Positions 54,085 to 64,000 of a DNA stretch of 64,000 nt are shown piece by piece. The DNA is taken from NCBI GenBank assembly GCA_030762935.1, contig CM060900.1, forward strand, positions 113,773,620 through 113,837,619, given 5' to 3'. This stretch comes from Hymenopus coronatus (lineage: Eukaryota; Arthropoda; Insecta; Mantodea; Hymenopodidae). The notes under the pieces were generated by a model. The model ran no database searches and was not told the origin of the DNA. It was given only the letters and a program-made list of their open reading frames with translations. A program made the translations under genes and the position numbers. Positions within the stretch are counted from its first letter, which is position 1. Every line of letters starts with the position of its first letter.

Positions 54085-55128
54085 AACCTACTGCAGTTTA
54101 TAAGAAACCTCTTGCTAATTCGCCCATTTAGCAGCTATCGCGAGAAATAATTACTATAAAATTATATGCTTATGATACCAGAACGGTAAGAATAGGGGGC
54201 GTGTTCCTCGGACTCGGAATGCAATACATGCAGCCCATAGTGAAAGTCATAATATTTGTGATAATCTCTGATACTTGTCATCCTGTTCTTGGTGTGCACT
54301 TAAAAAGCCTCAAGCCTCCAAGCCTTTCCCAAACATATGTGTGTCTCTGTGTGTTTACGTACATGCATCCTATATATCAATGCCTCGTACCAATATTCAG
54401 GATCGTTTACTTAGTGCACTCAATAATGGAATTAGAGTAGACTAACTTGATAAGTTCATGCAGTGGATTTAATGATTATAGGCATGAGAGACAAACGATA
54501 AAATGTTGTCAAAATCTTATACTTTGCCCTCCTTCAAATTTAGACCAAGAAACTAGAACAAAATTAAGTAATGACCTTGCCGTGATGTTTAATGCAATAA
54601 TGCCAATTTATCAATAATTACTTCTGACAGGCGAAAAATGTGATTGTATTAAGTATTCCTTCAACTAGAGACCTTTCCGCCTCCATTGTCCTTTGTTTTT
54701 TACTTCAAAAACTTGGAAAAACAATTTGACAGATGATGCATATAGCGTATATGCTGGCGTGTAGTACCACAAGATGACGGCTGGACACAACACGTGCTTC
54801 ACCAAAACGCTAGCATTTCCGCACTGTGGTGCTAAGCCACCTGCACCCCTCTCTTTGTGTTTATTGCTTGTTACACATACAGCAAGTGTACAAGTAGTAT
54901 TCAGTCGCCGGTCCTGGGTGTTTGTATTGTGTTTCTGTACTATCTAAGTAAATCTTTTTCCCCTGATGGCCAACCAGGTCACGCCTCTATGCCAATATGT
55001 GCGTTAAAAAAAAGAAGTGTTCACCCAGTGGCGGTATACAACTGTGCGCAATTACGACACATATTCCACGATAGACATTCCACAGTTGTTCGGACATTCA
55101 GCGAAGAGTGGGATCTTTTTCATATTTT
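54085..55128. other. No gene or known repeat recognised
   Basis: Short frames at 54201-54440 and 54857-55132 show no recognised domains. No mobile-element ends are visible. Confidence 0.35.
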
Positions 55129-55540
55129 GTAGCGTACAAAGATGCTGCAATGATGTACAGTAAGAAACGTCTTTATTGATTCAAAATGTAGTTACAAATA
55201 AAGTTTTGAATTGCTGCAAATAATTCACTCAATGTTTAACGAACCATGGCTCGCGCACCTCTGCGCGCTAACGCTTCAGTCACTCACGACACAGTACAAT
55301 TCACAGAACAACACTGCACTGCAATTCTTCCTTATAGCTAGAAAATAACGTCACAGAGATTCCTGGAAACTTGTCGAAGATACTGGACGCTTCTGACAGC
55401 CGAAACCTCGAGAATCGCTTTCCCGAAGCTTCCAAATACCGTTGCGCCGCTCTTCCTATTCTTGTTCACTCATCCCATGCAATCACTCACACAAAAAGGC
55501 AACGTGAGAATCACTGCTGAAGCTGACGGAACTGTCTCAG
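55129..55540 (-). mobile_element. Possible solo LTR, minus strand
   Basis: The plus-strand left edge TGTAGCGTACAAAGATG would be an LTR 3' end (…TACA) on the minus strand. On that strand GCTATAAGG (at 55331-55339) is followed about 155 bases later by CAATAAAGAC (AATAAA at about 55172-55178) and then the end. This is the U3-R-U5 order. The 5' edge and target duplication were not identified. The composition is GC-richer than its surroundings. Confidence 0.4.
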
Positions 55541-55559
55541 TACTGTGTATTACATATGT

Positions 55560-55640
55560 GTGTATGTATATATATATATATACACACACACAAAAGTATT
55601 AGTTATTGTAGTTATTGTCTATTAATAATAAAACAATAAC

Positions 55641-55673
<33 letters not shown>

Positions 55674-55725
55674 TTTATCCCTCGCTCTCTCCTTACCATT
55701 TTTTTTTTTTTTTTTTTTTTTTTTG
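55560..55725. repeat. TA/CA, (AAT)n and poly(T) simple repeats
   Basis: TATATA then CACACA near 55565-55593, AAT repeats at 55641-55671, and a run of 26 T at 55699-55724. Confidence 0.9.
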
Positions 55726-57191
55726 CTTTCCAAAGATGTTTTTTTCAATTCCCTTACCATTCAATATTTTATCGATATCGTCTCTCCTGGCATACTATCT
55801 CATCTATGTTTCCAAGTTTCTGTCCTCTCATTTTTTATGTTTACATTTAGTTGAACAATGAACAATACTGTTTAATTCCCCGCACATAAATTGTTCTGGT
55901 TCATTGGAGTAGTTTCTGTAGAATTTAGGGAGAACCATAGAAGAGAAAAACACATATTTTATGTGGAATGTGGAAGTGTACAGCTTGATAACTTGGATGT
56001 TGCAATAAAGTGAATGGAGTAAGTAAAATGAAAAAAAAAAAGGATAAATAAAAAGCTATTTTTAAATAACACGCACTGGAAAACAATACTGAAGTTAATA
56101 AGAAAGGGTAAAACAATGTTGGATGAGAAGCAACTGCTAGGAAAGAAGGAACGCTGAATTGGAAAAAGAAGAAAGGAAGGAAAAGGACAGAGACGTTACC
56201 AGGTGATGTAGATTATTAAAATGAAATGTAGATATCAGAGACGAATAGGGAAGAATTCCAACAATTTTAAGGTGGATAATTTCCCTTAAAATTATGGAGT
56301 TCAGAAATTTCCTCAAAGAAAATAATTTTAAATCAGAGATAGAACAGTTGTATTTCCTATAATAGTACATATTTAGAATTAAAAATACTTAATGTTAGCA
56401 AGTAAACCTGAGCTTATGCCTAGCAAAGTAAAGCTGAGATAATCCTGATTATAAACAGGAGCTACGTATAACAGTTGGACTGGAAGACAGATAAGTAACC
56501 TGAATATTACCGACATATGCACAATATTAATCCAGAAAGCGACTGAGCCGCACACCTGCTTCGTATTCTGGGGTTCTGTAACTGAGGCTTAGCTAAGTAT
56601 ATTGCGTTTACCCTTTTCCTTTTTCAGTATAATATCTGTCTAGACACACGTGTTTTCGAACGTTAATAATCTGCATCTTTAAATCCTTCGTCGAGTAATG
56701 TAGGTAGAATGGTCAGAATAACACAGGTCTACGCTCAAAATCCACTCGCGAGGTAAAATAATGAACCTTCAGACTACCAAGCTATATATTTTCTTGTTTT
56801 AACGTGAAATCGGCAGTTTTGCATAATGACATTTTTTGTTACTGTCAGATATGATCGTTACCTCCTGCCTCTTGTGTTGGTTGCATAACTAAATGAATAA
56901 GCTGAAAATAATATTTATTTTTATTCAGTAGGGTCTCTGTTGACCCCACTTGGTAGTCCGCATTGTACAAACATTTATTTTTCAGGATATCATTTCTCTT
57001 CGTTCCGTTGGCAATAATGATGCCGCTAATGAACATTTCAGTATGTTCATTGTTGGGAGTATGAAAATCATTATTGTTTTGTCTGACGAAGTTTAGTTTT
57101 TATTTAGTTTATTATTGGGCATTGATCTGAAAGGTTATAAGTGCAATGAAATAAAAAGTGAAAAAGCTTTAGTAATAAATATGATGTATAG
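55726..57191. other. No gene recognised; possible 5' flank of piggyBac element
   Basis: AGTAGGGTCTCTGTTGACCC at 56928 contains a GGGTC…GACCC inverted pair that could belong to a terminal region, but no TTAA or partner 3' end was found. Short frames are unrecognised. Confidence 0.35.
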
Positions 57192-58850
57192 GTAAATGAC
57201 CCGGACTATCTTACTGAAGTAATTTCCCTGATAGAGAACGATATAGATAGTAAAGAACTAAACAGTTACAATGAATCAGAATCATCAGAAGATGAGAATG
57301 TGTTAGAGATAGAAGAAGAAATATCAGATGACATAGAAAACAATGCTGATGATGATATTGATATACCAGCCTATAAAATTTATGCAAGTAAAAATGGAAT
57401 ATATTGGTCCAGCAACCCACCAAAGGCTACACGTCGAACAGTTCATAATATTATTGGACTGCTTTCAGGATTTACAGGAACATCTAATAGAATTGAATCA
57501 GTAAGTGATACTTTCAAGTTTCTCTTCAATTACAGTAATATAAAAATTCTTGTGGGCTGTACCAATAAAAAGACACAGGTTCATTATGAGCAATGAAACG
57601 CGAAGTAGCCAGAAAAAGCAGAAACAATGGTTTCCGACACATGTTGATGAACTCTATTCATTTTTAGGGGTAATGATAACTATGGGTGATTTGAAAGCTA
57701 AATGGGTATCTATAGAGTTGTTGTGGTCCACAGATCCTATGTACAAAAGAGATATTTTCCTTGATTCAATGTCTCGAATTCGATTTCAGCAGCTGTCTAC
57801 GATCATCAGATTTGATGACATCACTACAAGAAACGAAAGGAGAAAGGCCTATAAACTCGCTGCTTTCAGAAATGTCTTCACATTGTTTGTCAACCAATGC
57901 AAGTCTAAATGCAATTCTCATTCACATCTTAGAGTAGATGAACAACTTGTTTCCTTCCGAAGGCGTTGTTCATTTGTTCTTTATATGAAGTCAAAACCTG
58001 CTATACTGAAGAAGAGGCGAGTGTCCCAGAAAAAAAAATCAAGGATAAGGAGTAGTGATGGATGTAAGTAGTTACCTTAGTTGAAGTTATGGCATTACCA
58101 ATGATACTTTTTACGCCCTTTCACTTGCAATTGAACTTTACAAGAGAGGCTTAACTCTTTGTGAAACAATCAGGAAGAACAAGCAAGAAATGAATAAAGT
58201 GTTGCTGCCTAACTCTATAAAGAAAGTAATGTCATCTGACTTCGTTTTTCACAGTGAAGATTCCTTGGTGTCCCATGTCCCAAAGAAGGATCGTGCTGTG
58301 ATTTTGCTTAGCATTGAGCATCATGACCCGAACATAGGAGGTAATACCGAAAACGTAATTTTGCATTATATTACTAGAGAGGGAGTTAATAGAATGAAAA
58401 ATATGGTGAATGAATATGAACCACAAGAAGATGGCCTTACATCTTATTTCTGAACATTCTTGACATAGGGTGTTTGAATGTTTGTAATATTATGGAAGAC
58501 AAAAAATCAGCATTTTCCATCAAGTTCTACACATGGGAGGAGAAATTTTCTGCTGAATCTTGGCAGGAAGCTAATCATACCACAAGTCAAACGACGACTC
58601 GAAAGACTCTTACAAAGGTTTATAATAACTACAATGAAAAATCCTGTCCCAGAACCAGAAATTAAGGACAGAGAAGATGGGGAATCTCCACTAAAGTCCA
58701 CTCAAAAAGAAGCCGGTGTCAGCTGTGTCCAAGAAAGTTTGACAAAAAATGTAGTGTAACCCGTGAGATGTGCAAAAAATATATATACACAAAACATTTG
58801 AAGAAAGTTACAATAACTGTATGTGTTTCTTGCAGTGACAAGATGAAGTA
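57192..58850 (+). pseudogene. piggyBac transposase pseudogene
   Basis: Acidic N-terminus from 57192 (VNDPDYLTEVISLIEND, NESESSEDENV). Then IYWSSNPP, VHNIIGLLSG and a frameshift near 57590, followed by WFPTHVDELYSFLGVMITMG, LLWSTDPMYKRDIF and LRVDEQLVSFRRRCSF, which holds the first catalytic Asp. About 25 codons after SKPA are deleted. GITNDTFYALSLAIELYKRG (second Asp region) and FVFHSEDSLVSHVPKKD follow. The third block reads REGVNRMKNMVNEYEP where active enzymes have GVD--D, so both Asp are lost. The C-terminal Cys-rich finger persists in another frame (CQLCPRKFDKKC, REMCKK, KHLKK, CVSC). Two or more frameshifts and stops make it dead. The DDE_Tnp_1_7 family call is from motif order. Confidence 0.88.
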
Positions 58851-59640
58851 CACACATTCCTGGAAATTTAAACGCTTCATTTTTCTAGTCAGTTGTGTTT
58901 TCATTTTCTCATTTTTGTGTTGTTCATTAGGAACATTTTAACTAGTATGAGCTTTTTTAAAGATGTAATTCAATTTCATATTCTCAGCCAGAGCATTGTA
59001 TTCTTATTTAATTGTTTAAGTGTCTTATATTAACAAATGAGTTATATTTGACATTTTCTTAACGTATTTTGTTACATTTTGCATCCAATTCTATTCACAG
59101 ATCATTATTATTGCGTGGCGTCTTCGTTGCTCCCTCTTGGTGGTTGTTTGTCCTGGAAGTTGGTGCTCCTATTCATTTTAATGTGAATAAACGAATATAT
59201 TGTTTAAAATGGACATTTTGTAATCTGTCTTGTTTCAATTTTTATTTTTTTAACACTGAGTAAACCATATTTTGTTCCTAGAGAAGACATTTAGTTGAAT
59301 AAATCTTTCTTTATGTGTTTAGAGAAGCACATATACATACTTTTCTCCCTCAGGAATTTTATCTGTTTGAAGTTAAATAATTTTCAGAGGTAAATTTAAG
59401 ATCTAGGTACATAACAAGCACATATTCATAATCTACATTTACATAAGCTAGGTTATTTGATTTGCATTTAGACTTAAGACGTTAGAAAACCAACAGTATG
59501 TAGACTATCGTATTGAAATTTATACCAGTTATTATAAACAATAATAGTGATATTTTTCCCATGTATCAAAATTCTAGTTTTCATGGTTATATGAATAATA
59601 TTCGTTACTGCCTAAACTCATTGTTCTTATACAATGAGCC
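58851..59640. other. AT-rich flank, nothing recognised
   Basis: Probably includes the 3' non-coding end of the piggyBac relic, but no terminal repeat is evident. No gene was found. Confidence 0.4.
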
Positions 59641-60156
59641 ACGTGATGCATTTATAGAAGATTCGCATAAATAATTCAAGCTATACAACAAATGAATTTA
59701 TAAAAATATATGTCATATTATATTTTTATGTTAATCCTAATAATTGTGGAAAAGTTTTATTTTTCGTGCTTTCCAAAATTCTTTATTATTCAAATTTAAT
59801 ATTTTATTTCCCAAAATGGGAGCAATTTTTCGAAAAACTGTATGGCAATTTTCTTTATTGAGACTTTGAAAGGCAGTGTAACAGTTTTGAAATAAATTAG
59901 TAAAAAACTTGCATCGTGTGGAGTATTTTGAGTAAGGAAAAGAGATGGGAAAAGGTTTGCTTGATAACAACCTTTAAAGTTGGTACTACCCATGAATAAG
60001 CTTGCGCCAGTACATTTAAAGCGTCAGTTAATTGGTATGTAAAGTGCACCATGCGGGAAAAAGTACTTTCATAAAGTTTAGAATTAAGTATTTTATTATT
60101 AAAAGTAGTTTTTGAATTTTTCACAATTTTTGGCCAAATTACACAGATGCATCACC
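59641..60156 (-). mobile_element. TTAA-flanked MITE, copy 3 (inverted)
   Basis: On the minus strand from 60156: GGTGATGCATCTGTGTAATT, AAAAATTGTGAAAAATTC, CCAATTAACTGACGCT, CTTACTCAAAATACTCCACA and CGATGCAA, collinear with copy 1 at 6991. TTAA is present at 60157-60160. The left limit, ACGTGATGCATTTATAGA at 59641, is degraded and has no TTAA. The minus frame at 59897-60124 reflects a low stop density only. Confidence 0.75.
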
Positions 60157-60159
60157 TTA

Positions 60160-60375
60160 AAGCTAGGACCTGTGAGGAATTTAATGAAAGAGATGGTTCA
60201 AGAAGGAGAGGCTTTCAGGTATTTAAAGACAAAATTTCCACATGTCAGTGATTCTAAGATCAAAGAGAAAATCTTTGTTGCCCCGCAAAATCGAGGACCA
60301 TTTACGAATGAAAGCTTCATTAGGGTCATTGAAGGGAAAGATAAAAGTGACTTGGGAAGTATTTTTGTGCTTTAA
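60160..60375 (+). pseudogene. Coding fragment of an unnamed arthropod repeat-type protein
   Basis: The frame gives LGPVRNLMKEMVQEGEAFRY, LKTKFPHVSDSKIKEKIFVA and PQNRGPFTNES before a stop at 60375. The string FRYL-x-K-FP--S--KIKE-IFV-PQ recalls an uncharacterised, often multicopy arthropod protein with KIKEGIFVGPQIREL. This is recognition from memory and not a verified match. The fragment begins at the edge of the MITE and has no start of its own. Confidence 0.35.
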
Positions 60376-60399
60376 CGTCCTTTAACCTAGTAGATCATA

Positions 60400-60805
60400 C
60401 CGGATAGCATTCGCAGAAATTGCTACATTTCTCATTTCATTATAAATACAAAGGAAATAGTGCTATCCAAATGTTTTAGAACTGGACGCTATATGTTGGC
60501 CTTAAAATTCCATATACTTTTGATACAACCTCAAAAACAGTTAAAAATTGACATCTCTTGAAAAGAGTGACAAAATACGGATTCGAAAAGTTACTAACGA
60601 TATCTCGAAAATGGCTTATGCCACAAAAAAGTCATTTTAATAAATTATGTGCTTTTAAGAGGTTTACATTTTTTTATGTGGTACGGTTCGTATGCCTCTT
60701 AAAGTTTACCAGTTGCACAAAGTTATACAAAATTATTTCTGAATAAAGAGAACCAGTTCATTCAAGATAAAGGTTTTATTTACCATGTCAATATCTTTAA
60801 CCCGG
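60400..60805 (+). repeat. Repeat K, central fragment
   Basis: Shares AAATTATGTGCTTTTAAGAG, AAAGTTTACCAGTTGCACAA, TTATACAAAATTATTTCTGA and CATGTCAATATCTTTAA with K copies at 17050-17240 and 40300-40480. It is cut off at the right by SINE-A at 60806. Confidence 0.65.
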
Positions 60806-60950
60806 TGCAGGGGCGCGTTTTCTCAGGGTTCTCCGGTTTCCCCTGCCATCACATTCCACCGGTACTCCATCTTCATTCCATGTAGCATCAGTATCATCGC
60901 CTGAGGTGCCATACTAGTAAAAGCGGGAGCTAAACACTATAAAATACCTC
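60806..60950 (+). mobile_element. SINE-A (short form), 5' truncated
   Basis: Starts inside the body at GGGGCGCGTTTTCTCAGGGT, then TCCGGTTTCCCCTGCCATCA, GCCTGAGGTGCCATAC and AAAGCGGGAGCTAAACACT. It matches the 3' two-thirds of the copy at 8108-8332. The A tail is degraded. Confidence 0.8.
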
Positions 60951-61617
60951 TAACACAGGCATAGGCAAAATCAGCTCAAAAGGGCCACTCCACTGAAACG
61001 CGTTCTTATCTCATATCGCCGGCTATCCTTCCCTTTTACTGCTGTTCAGTTTTATCTCATTCATTGGCGATAATGGTTTCGTCGGGACGTCTGTTTCATG
61101 AAGACATTTGGTGACATTACAGGTATTGAGTAACAATTTCAAAAGGTACTTTCTGAATGCTCATTTTTGTAAACATACAAAAGCGACGATATGATTCCAC
61201 TTTTTAGGGGTTTACTTTCTTATCAATTTATTAGGTATCCGGAACTGATCTTATCTAAAAAGCTGAGCGCATACTAGATGTATATGATGCGATATAATAC
61301 ATATATATTATTATTATTATTATTATTATTATGTATACTATATCTGAAGCACATTTTAAATTATTTATATTAGGGTTGCAGAGAGGACGTAAGCGTAACG
61401 AACTGAAATTGAAGCCATGCGCACCCCTGGATGAAGCCTCCAGAAAGAAGATTTGCGCGAAAGTTATAAAATATTGAGTTTAAAAGCAAACGATTTTTTT
61501 ATGTTGACCAAATAGTTTTAAAATATTTTAAGGCTAAATAGCAATGGAATGTAACTGCTTTATTTACTGTGAAGAGAAACACTTTAGCATGTTAAGCATA
61601 AGGCAATACTATGTGCA
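60951..61617. other. No gene; (ATT)n at 61306-61332
   Basis: AT-rich with a short ATT microsatellite. Nothing else was recognised. Confidence 0.45.
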
Positions 61618-61864
61618 GACTGCCTCCGTGGTCGAGTGGTCAGTGAGCTGACTTCTCACCCGGAGGTCCCGGGTTCGATTCCAGGCTAGGGCGGGGAATT
61701 TTTCTTTAACCGGAATTATTCCCTATCGCCCATAGAGTCTGGAAGTATGAATGGGAGAGTGGATGTGCGTGTGTTTAGTAATATAAAGTTTAACCTAATG
61801 TTCTGAACCTACAGTTTCACAAGTGATGTTAAAGGGGGCTATACAAATGAAGCAAAAAAAAAAA
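61618..61864 (+). mobile_element. SINE-B copy, complete, exact 13 bp target duplication
   Basis: AATACTATGTGCA at 61605-61617 is repeated exactly at 61865-61877. Head CTCCGTGGTCGAGTGGTCAG, B box CCCGGGTTCGATTCC, body GGCGGGGAATTTTTCTTTAA, CCGGAATTATTCCCTATC and GAGTCTGGAAGTATGAATGG. The 3' end is GGGGGCTATACAAATGAAGC plus an A run. The exact duplication and intact promoter boxes make this the youngest-looking SINE in the window. Confidence 0.93.
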
Positions 61865-62071
61865 AATACTATGTGCATTATGTGCATTAGATAAAGGGAG
61901 GTTAAAAAATTGGAGGTCATGTAATTTGCTAACCGCAGAGTTTACTGTAATAATTACTGTAATAAATATGTTTAATATAAACTAAATAGCTAATACCAGG
62001 GTAGAATTGATTACTATCACTCAGGCGGAATGAAGTCATCATTGCATTTGTTGTATCAAAACAAACTTAGT

Positions 62072-62275
62072 TAGCCCACTTGGGTAGCGTGTCTGTTCAA
62101 AAGTTCGTGAGTTCGTATCTCGCTACCCGGATAAGGTTTTTTTCGGGGTTTTCCCGTATCCTGAGTCAAGTATCTTTAAGCTCCAGGGACCCCGAGATCA
62201 TTTGAGCATCATTTCACCAATTTCATTCATCCTCCGATACGACCAACTAGATTAAAGGACGTTAAACTAAAAAAA
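62072..62275 (+). mobile_element. SINE-F copy
   Basis: Head TAGCCCACTTGGGTAGCGTG, B-box-like GTGAGTTCGTATCTC, body TTTTTTTCGGGGTTTTCCCG, AAGCTCCAGGGACCCCGAGA and CATTTCACCAATTTCATTCA. The tail is AAGGACGTTAAACT plus an A run. Same family as 50039-50327, whose tail is a CA/TA run instead. Confidence 0.85.
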
Positions 62276-62357
62276 AATAAATCGTTTCTCGGCAAGAGAA
62301 TGTGGGGTGAGTAAGGCACGTTTAATCACTACCTCTCCTCTCGTTCCCAAGCCTGCT

Positions 62358-62700
62358 TTAATATATGGTATTTTTATAAAAATCGTCAGAGTTATTTCTG
62401 AAAACAAAAGCTTTCGAAAAATCGATCATGTAAGGAACGGTTAGAGTATTTTCTTGGAAACCTTCTTGTCGCATCTTTGAAAGATACTGGTTACTTAAAT
62501 ACCTGTTTTAGTATTTATCCAACTTTTCATTTTAAGTTACACAATTCACAAACACACACAGACATGCACACGAACCTTTTGCTAAAATCATTTTGATCAG
62601 GAACCTTCAAAGTATGCATCTCCGGTCAAATCTTTGTATTTTCGGTGTAATGTAACACTTTTCTGACTACACTGTACGTGAAAGGGATTGACAAACTGAA
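62358..62700 (+). repeat. Repeat K, 3' part
   Basis: TTTAATATATGGTATTTTTA, CATGTAAGGAACGGTTAG, CTTGTCGCATCTTTGAAAG, a CACACACAGACA tract and CTCCGGTCAAATC lead to a degraded terminal palindrome (CTGACTACACTGTACGTGAA). A second K tail starts immediately after it. Confidence 0.7.
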
Positions 62701-62764
62701 TTTCTATTCAGGGACTTCAAAACGTGTATTTCGGTGTGTCTGTATATCAAATTTTTTGGGGGGA

Positions 62765-63303
62765 ACCGAGCGATATGGTTCTGGGGGTTTCGTACATGGT
62801 TAGCTCTCCTTTGCCGGCCTACCTGACCCATAATTTTTAGGGGGTTCTCCAGTTCGTCAGGCGAATGCTGGGTAGGTTTCTTTGATCCTCCGAATTTCCT
62901 GTCCCTCCATGTCGTTTCCATTTCATATCATTCGTCCTTCACCCAGTTGCTTTCTTTCAGGGTTGGAAGAGGCGCCGATGTTGATCGGTGCAGCGTGTCA
63001 GGGAAAACATTTGTGCATAGTGACTCCCTCCCTCTATCCCCGAGGATCGCCGCTAGTAGGGGCGTCAGGCCCAGTGTGGGGCGGGGTCCCCGGTCTCTCT
63101 GTCCGGCTGCCGGGCGCTTCTATCTGAAAACTTCAGGAACCCTGTCATTGCTGTGCCGTTGCTCCTGGTTGCAGCCGCCCCGTGTATCCTCTCACCTCAA
63201 CTTCTCCCTGCGAGGCCACCCACTCATGTGGCATAGGTACAATAACCACATCAGATTCGATTCGAGTTCCCTCCGTCCGTATCCATTTCGTATTCTTATT
63301 TTG
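62765..63303 (+). mobile_element. SINE-E copy nested in K
   Basis: CCAGTTCGTCAGGCGAATGC, AATTTCCTGTCCCTCCATGT, TTGCTTTCTTTCAGGGTTGG, GTGTGGGGCGGGGTCCCCGG and TCTCTGTCCGGCTGCCGGGC follow the SINE-E order. Flanking TTTTGGG(G/T)GG on both sides suggests a target duplication. Its open frames (62882-63127, 62947-63318) are non-coding shadows. Confidence 0.8.
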
Positions 63304-63322
63304 GGTGGAATCCAATAACTCC

Positions 63323-63631
63323 ATGGCACGACAGCTCACAAGGAGCCTTGGCCTACCACCCGGCCGCTGCGTCCCCCATCTTGGTCCATAACAGACGTCA
63401 TGAATGGGGTGCAGTATTGGAGGGTGAGACATGGTCAGCGCCTCGATCTCCCCGGCCGGTTAATGCGGTCCTCATGACCTGGTGCCGCTACTTCTCCATC
63501 AAGTAGCTCCTCAATTGGCCCCCCCCCAGGGACCTCACGAGGCTGAGTGCACCCCGAACCAGTACCGGGAATCGAACCCAGGTCTCCCGCTTGGCAGGCA
63601 GCCGCGCTACCATCGCGCCAAGGAGACGACC
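63323..63631 (-). mobile_element. SINE-G nested in K, 19 bp target duplication
   Basis: GGTGGAATCCAATAACTCC (63304-63322) and GGTGGAATGCAATACCTCC (63632-63650) differ at two positions. Minus-strand head: GTCTCCTTGGCGCGATGGTA (A-box region) and CCTGGGTTCGATTCCCGG (B box), then GGGTGCACTCAGCCTCGTGA, GGAGCTACTTGATGGAGAAG and TGAGGACCGCATTAACCGGC. It is the only copy of this family here. Confidence 0.85.
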
Positions 63632-63734
63632 GGTGGAATGCAATACCTCCTCTATTTATCATGGGTAAGCAGTAGAAAAATATATTTGCTGATTCGAAGA
63701 ATATTTCTATGCTTGTCGTATATGAATAACCCAT

Positions 63735-64000
63735 TTTACTTTCTCTTGTACGTATGTACAATGTACATAGGAATTACATTCCACTCAAAAATTCGATACC
63801 GAGATTTTACCGGAAACACATGTTTTAGGGTCCTCTGAGTCCAAAAAAGAAATTTTTGAAAAAGGTCCATGTGTGTTAGTGTGTGTGTGTGTGTGTGTGC
63901 GTGTGTGCAAGCATAACTCAAAAAACGAAAAGTCGGTAAATACCAAAATTGGTATTTAAGTTCAGAATTTTCCAAGAATGAGACATGAAGATATTCAGGA
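63735..64000 (-). repeat. Repeat K, minus copy running off the window
   Basis: It begins at the terminal palindrome (TTTCTCTTGTACGTATGTAC, AATGTACATA), then TTCCACTCAAAAATTCGATA, GATTTTACCGGAAACACATG, a GT run (63873-63907) and AGCATAACTCAAAAAACGAA. It continues past 64000. It faces the preceding K tail in head-to-head orientation. Confidence 0.8.

Larger units (their letters stand above)
62701..63690 (+). repeat. Second K tail, split by SINE-E and SINE-G
   Basis: GGGACTTCAAAACGTGTATT then TATATCAAATTTTTTGG up to 62764 continues at 63304 (GGTGGAATCCAATAACTCC) and again at 63632 (GGTGGAATGCAATACCTCCT). All three pieces belong to the K 3' end. The terminal palindrome is degraded (CTCTATTTATCATGGGTAAG). 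Confidence 0.75.

Noticed and set aside
62882..63838. Overlapping GC-rich frames of 80-123 codons
   Set aside because: They lie within SINE-E and SINE-G and are explained by GC content. Other copies of the same SINEs do not keep the frames.

Overview
The window looks like a 64 kb gene-poor stretch of a large, AT-rich, repeat-laden arthropod nuclear genome, most likely an insect. A cockroach- or termite-like polyneopteran is my best guess, at low confidence, from the style of the tRNA-derived SINEs. I found no convincing host gene, rRNA, functional tRNA, operon or CRISPR array. Almost everything recognisable is a transposable element (TE), and every transposase or reverse transcriptase reading frame is broken. 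The repeat families are labelled here by letters of my own (SINE-A to SINE-G, repeat K, repeat L), because I could not compare them with a library.

Layout. 1-6,500: K fragments, SINE-B and SINE-C copies, a decayed DUF4817-type Tc1/mariner element (4220-4892) and a LINE scrap. 6,991-12,850: a TTAA-flanked MITE, SINE-A, a hAT element (10055-11036) inserted in a second SINE-A, a LINE reverse-transcriptase relic and the first copy of repeat L. 13,670-21,300: a Tc1 relic, a long K copy and SINE-B copies. 22,860-24,600: a composite tandem array in which a spacer of roughly 90 bp alternates with trinucleotide tracts. 25,706-27,015: a full-length but dead mariner. 28,270-29,703: trinucleotide arrays split by SINE-D, then a second TTAA MITE. 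31,131-42,800: several K copies, SINE-D, SINE-E, SINE-B and SINE-A. 43,086-46,433: an LTR-like promoter segment, a 460 bp MITE and SINE-E. 47,650-50,715: a LINE relic and repeat L split by SINE-F. 51,690-53,195: K split by SINE-A and by a foldback Tc1/mariner element. 53,805: a THAP-like fragment. 55,129: a possible solo LTR. 57,192-58,850: a piggyBac relic. 59,641-64,000: a third TTAA MITE, then K, SINE-A, B, E, F and G copies, several nested.

How the parts relate. Nested insertions give relative ages. K and L are old hosts of later insertions, and SINE-A copies are both hosts (of hAT) and invaders (of K). Target-site duplications that can be read directly include 12 bp exact (SINE-E at 32784), 13 bp exact (SINE-B at 61618), 11 bp exact (SINE-E at 45892), 19 bp with two mismatches (SINE-G at 63323), 8 bp exact (hAT) and TA (mariner and foldback). 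The least explained item is repeat K: about twelve copies or fragments, non-coding, up to about 860 bp, ending in a palindrome.
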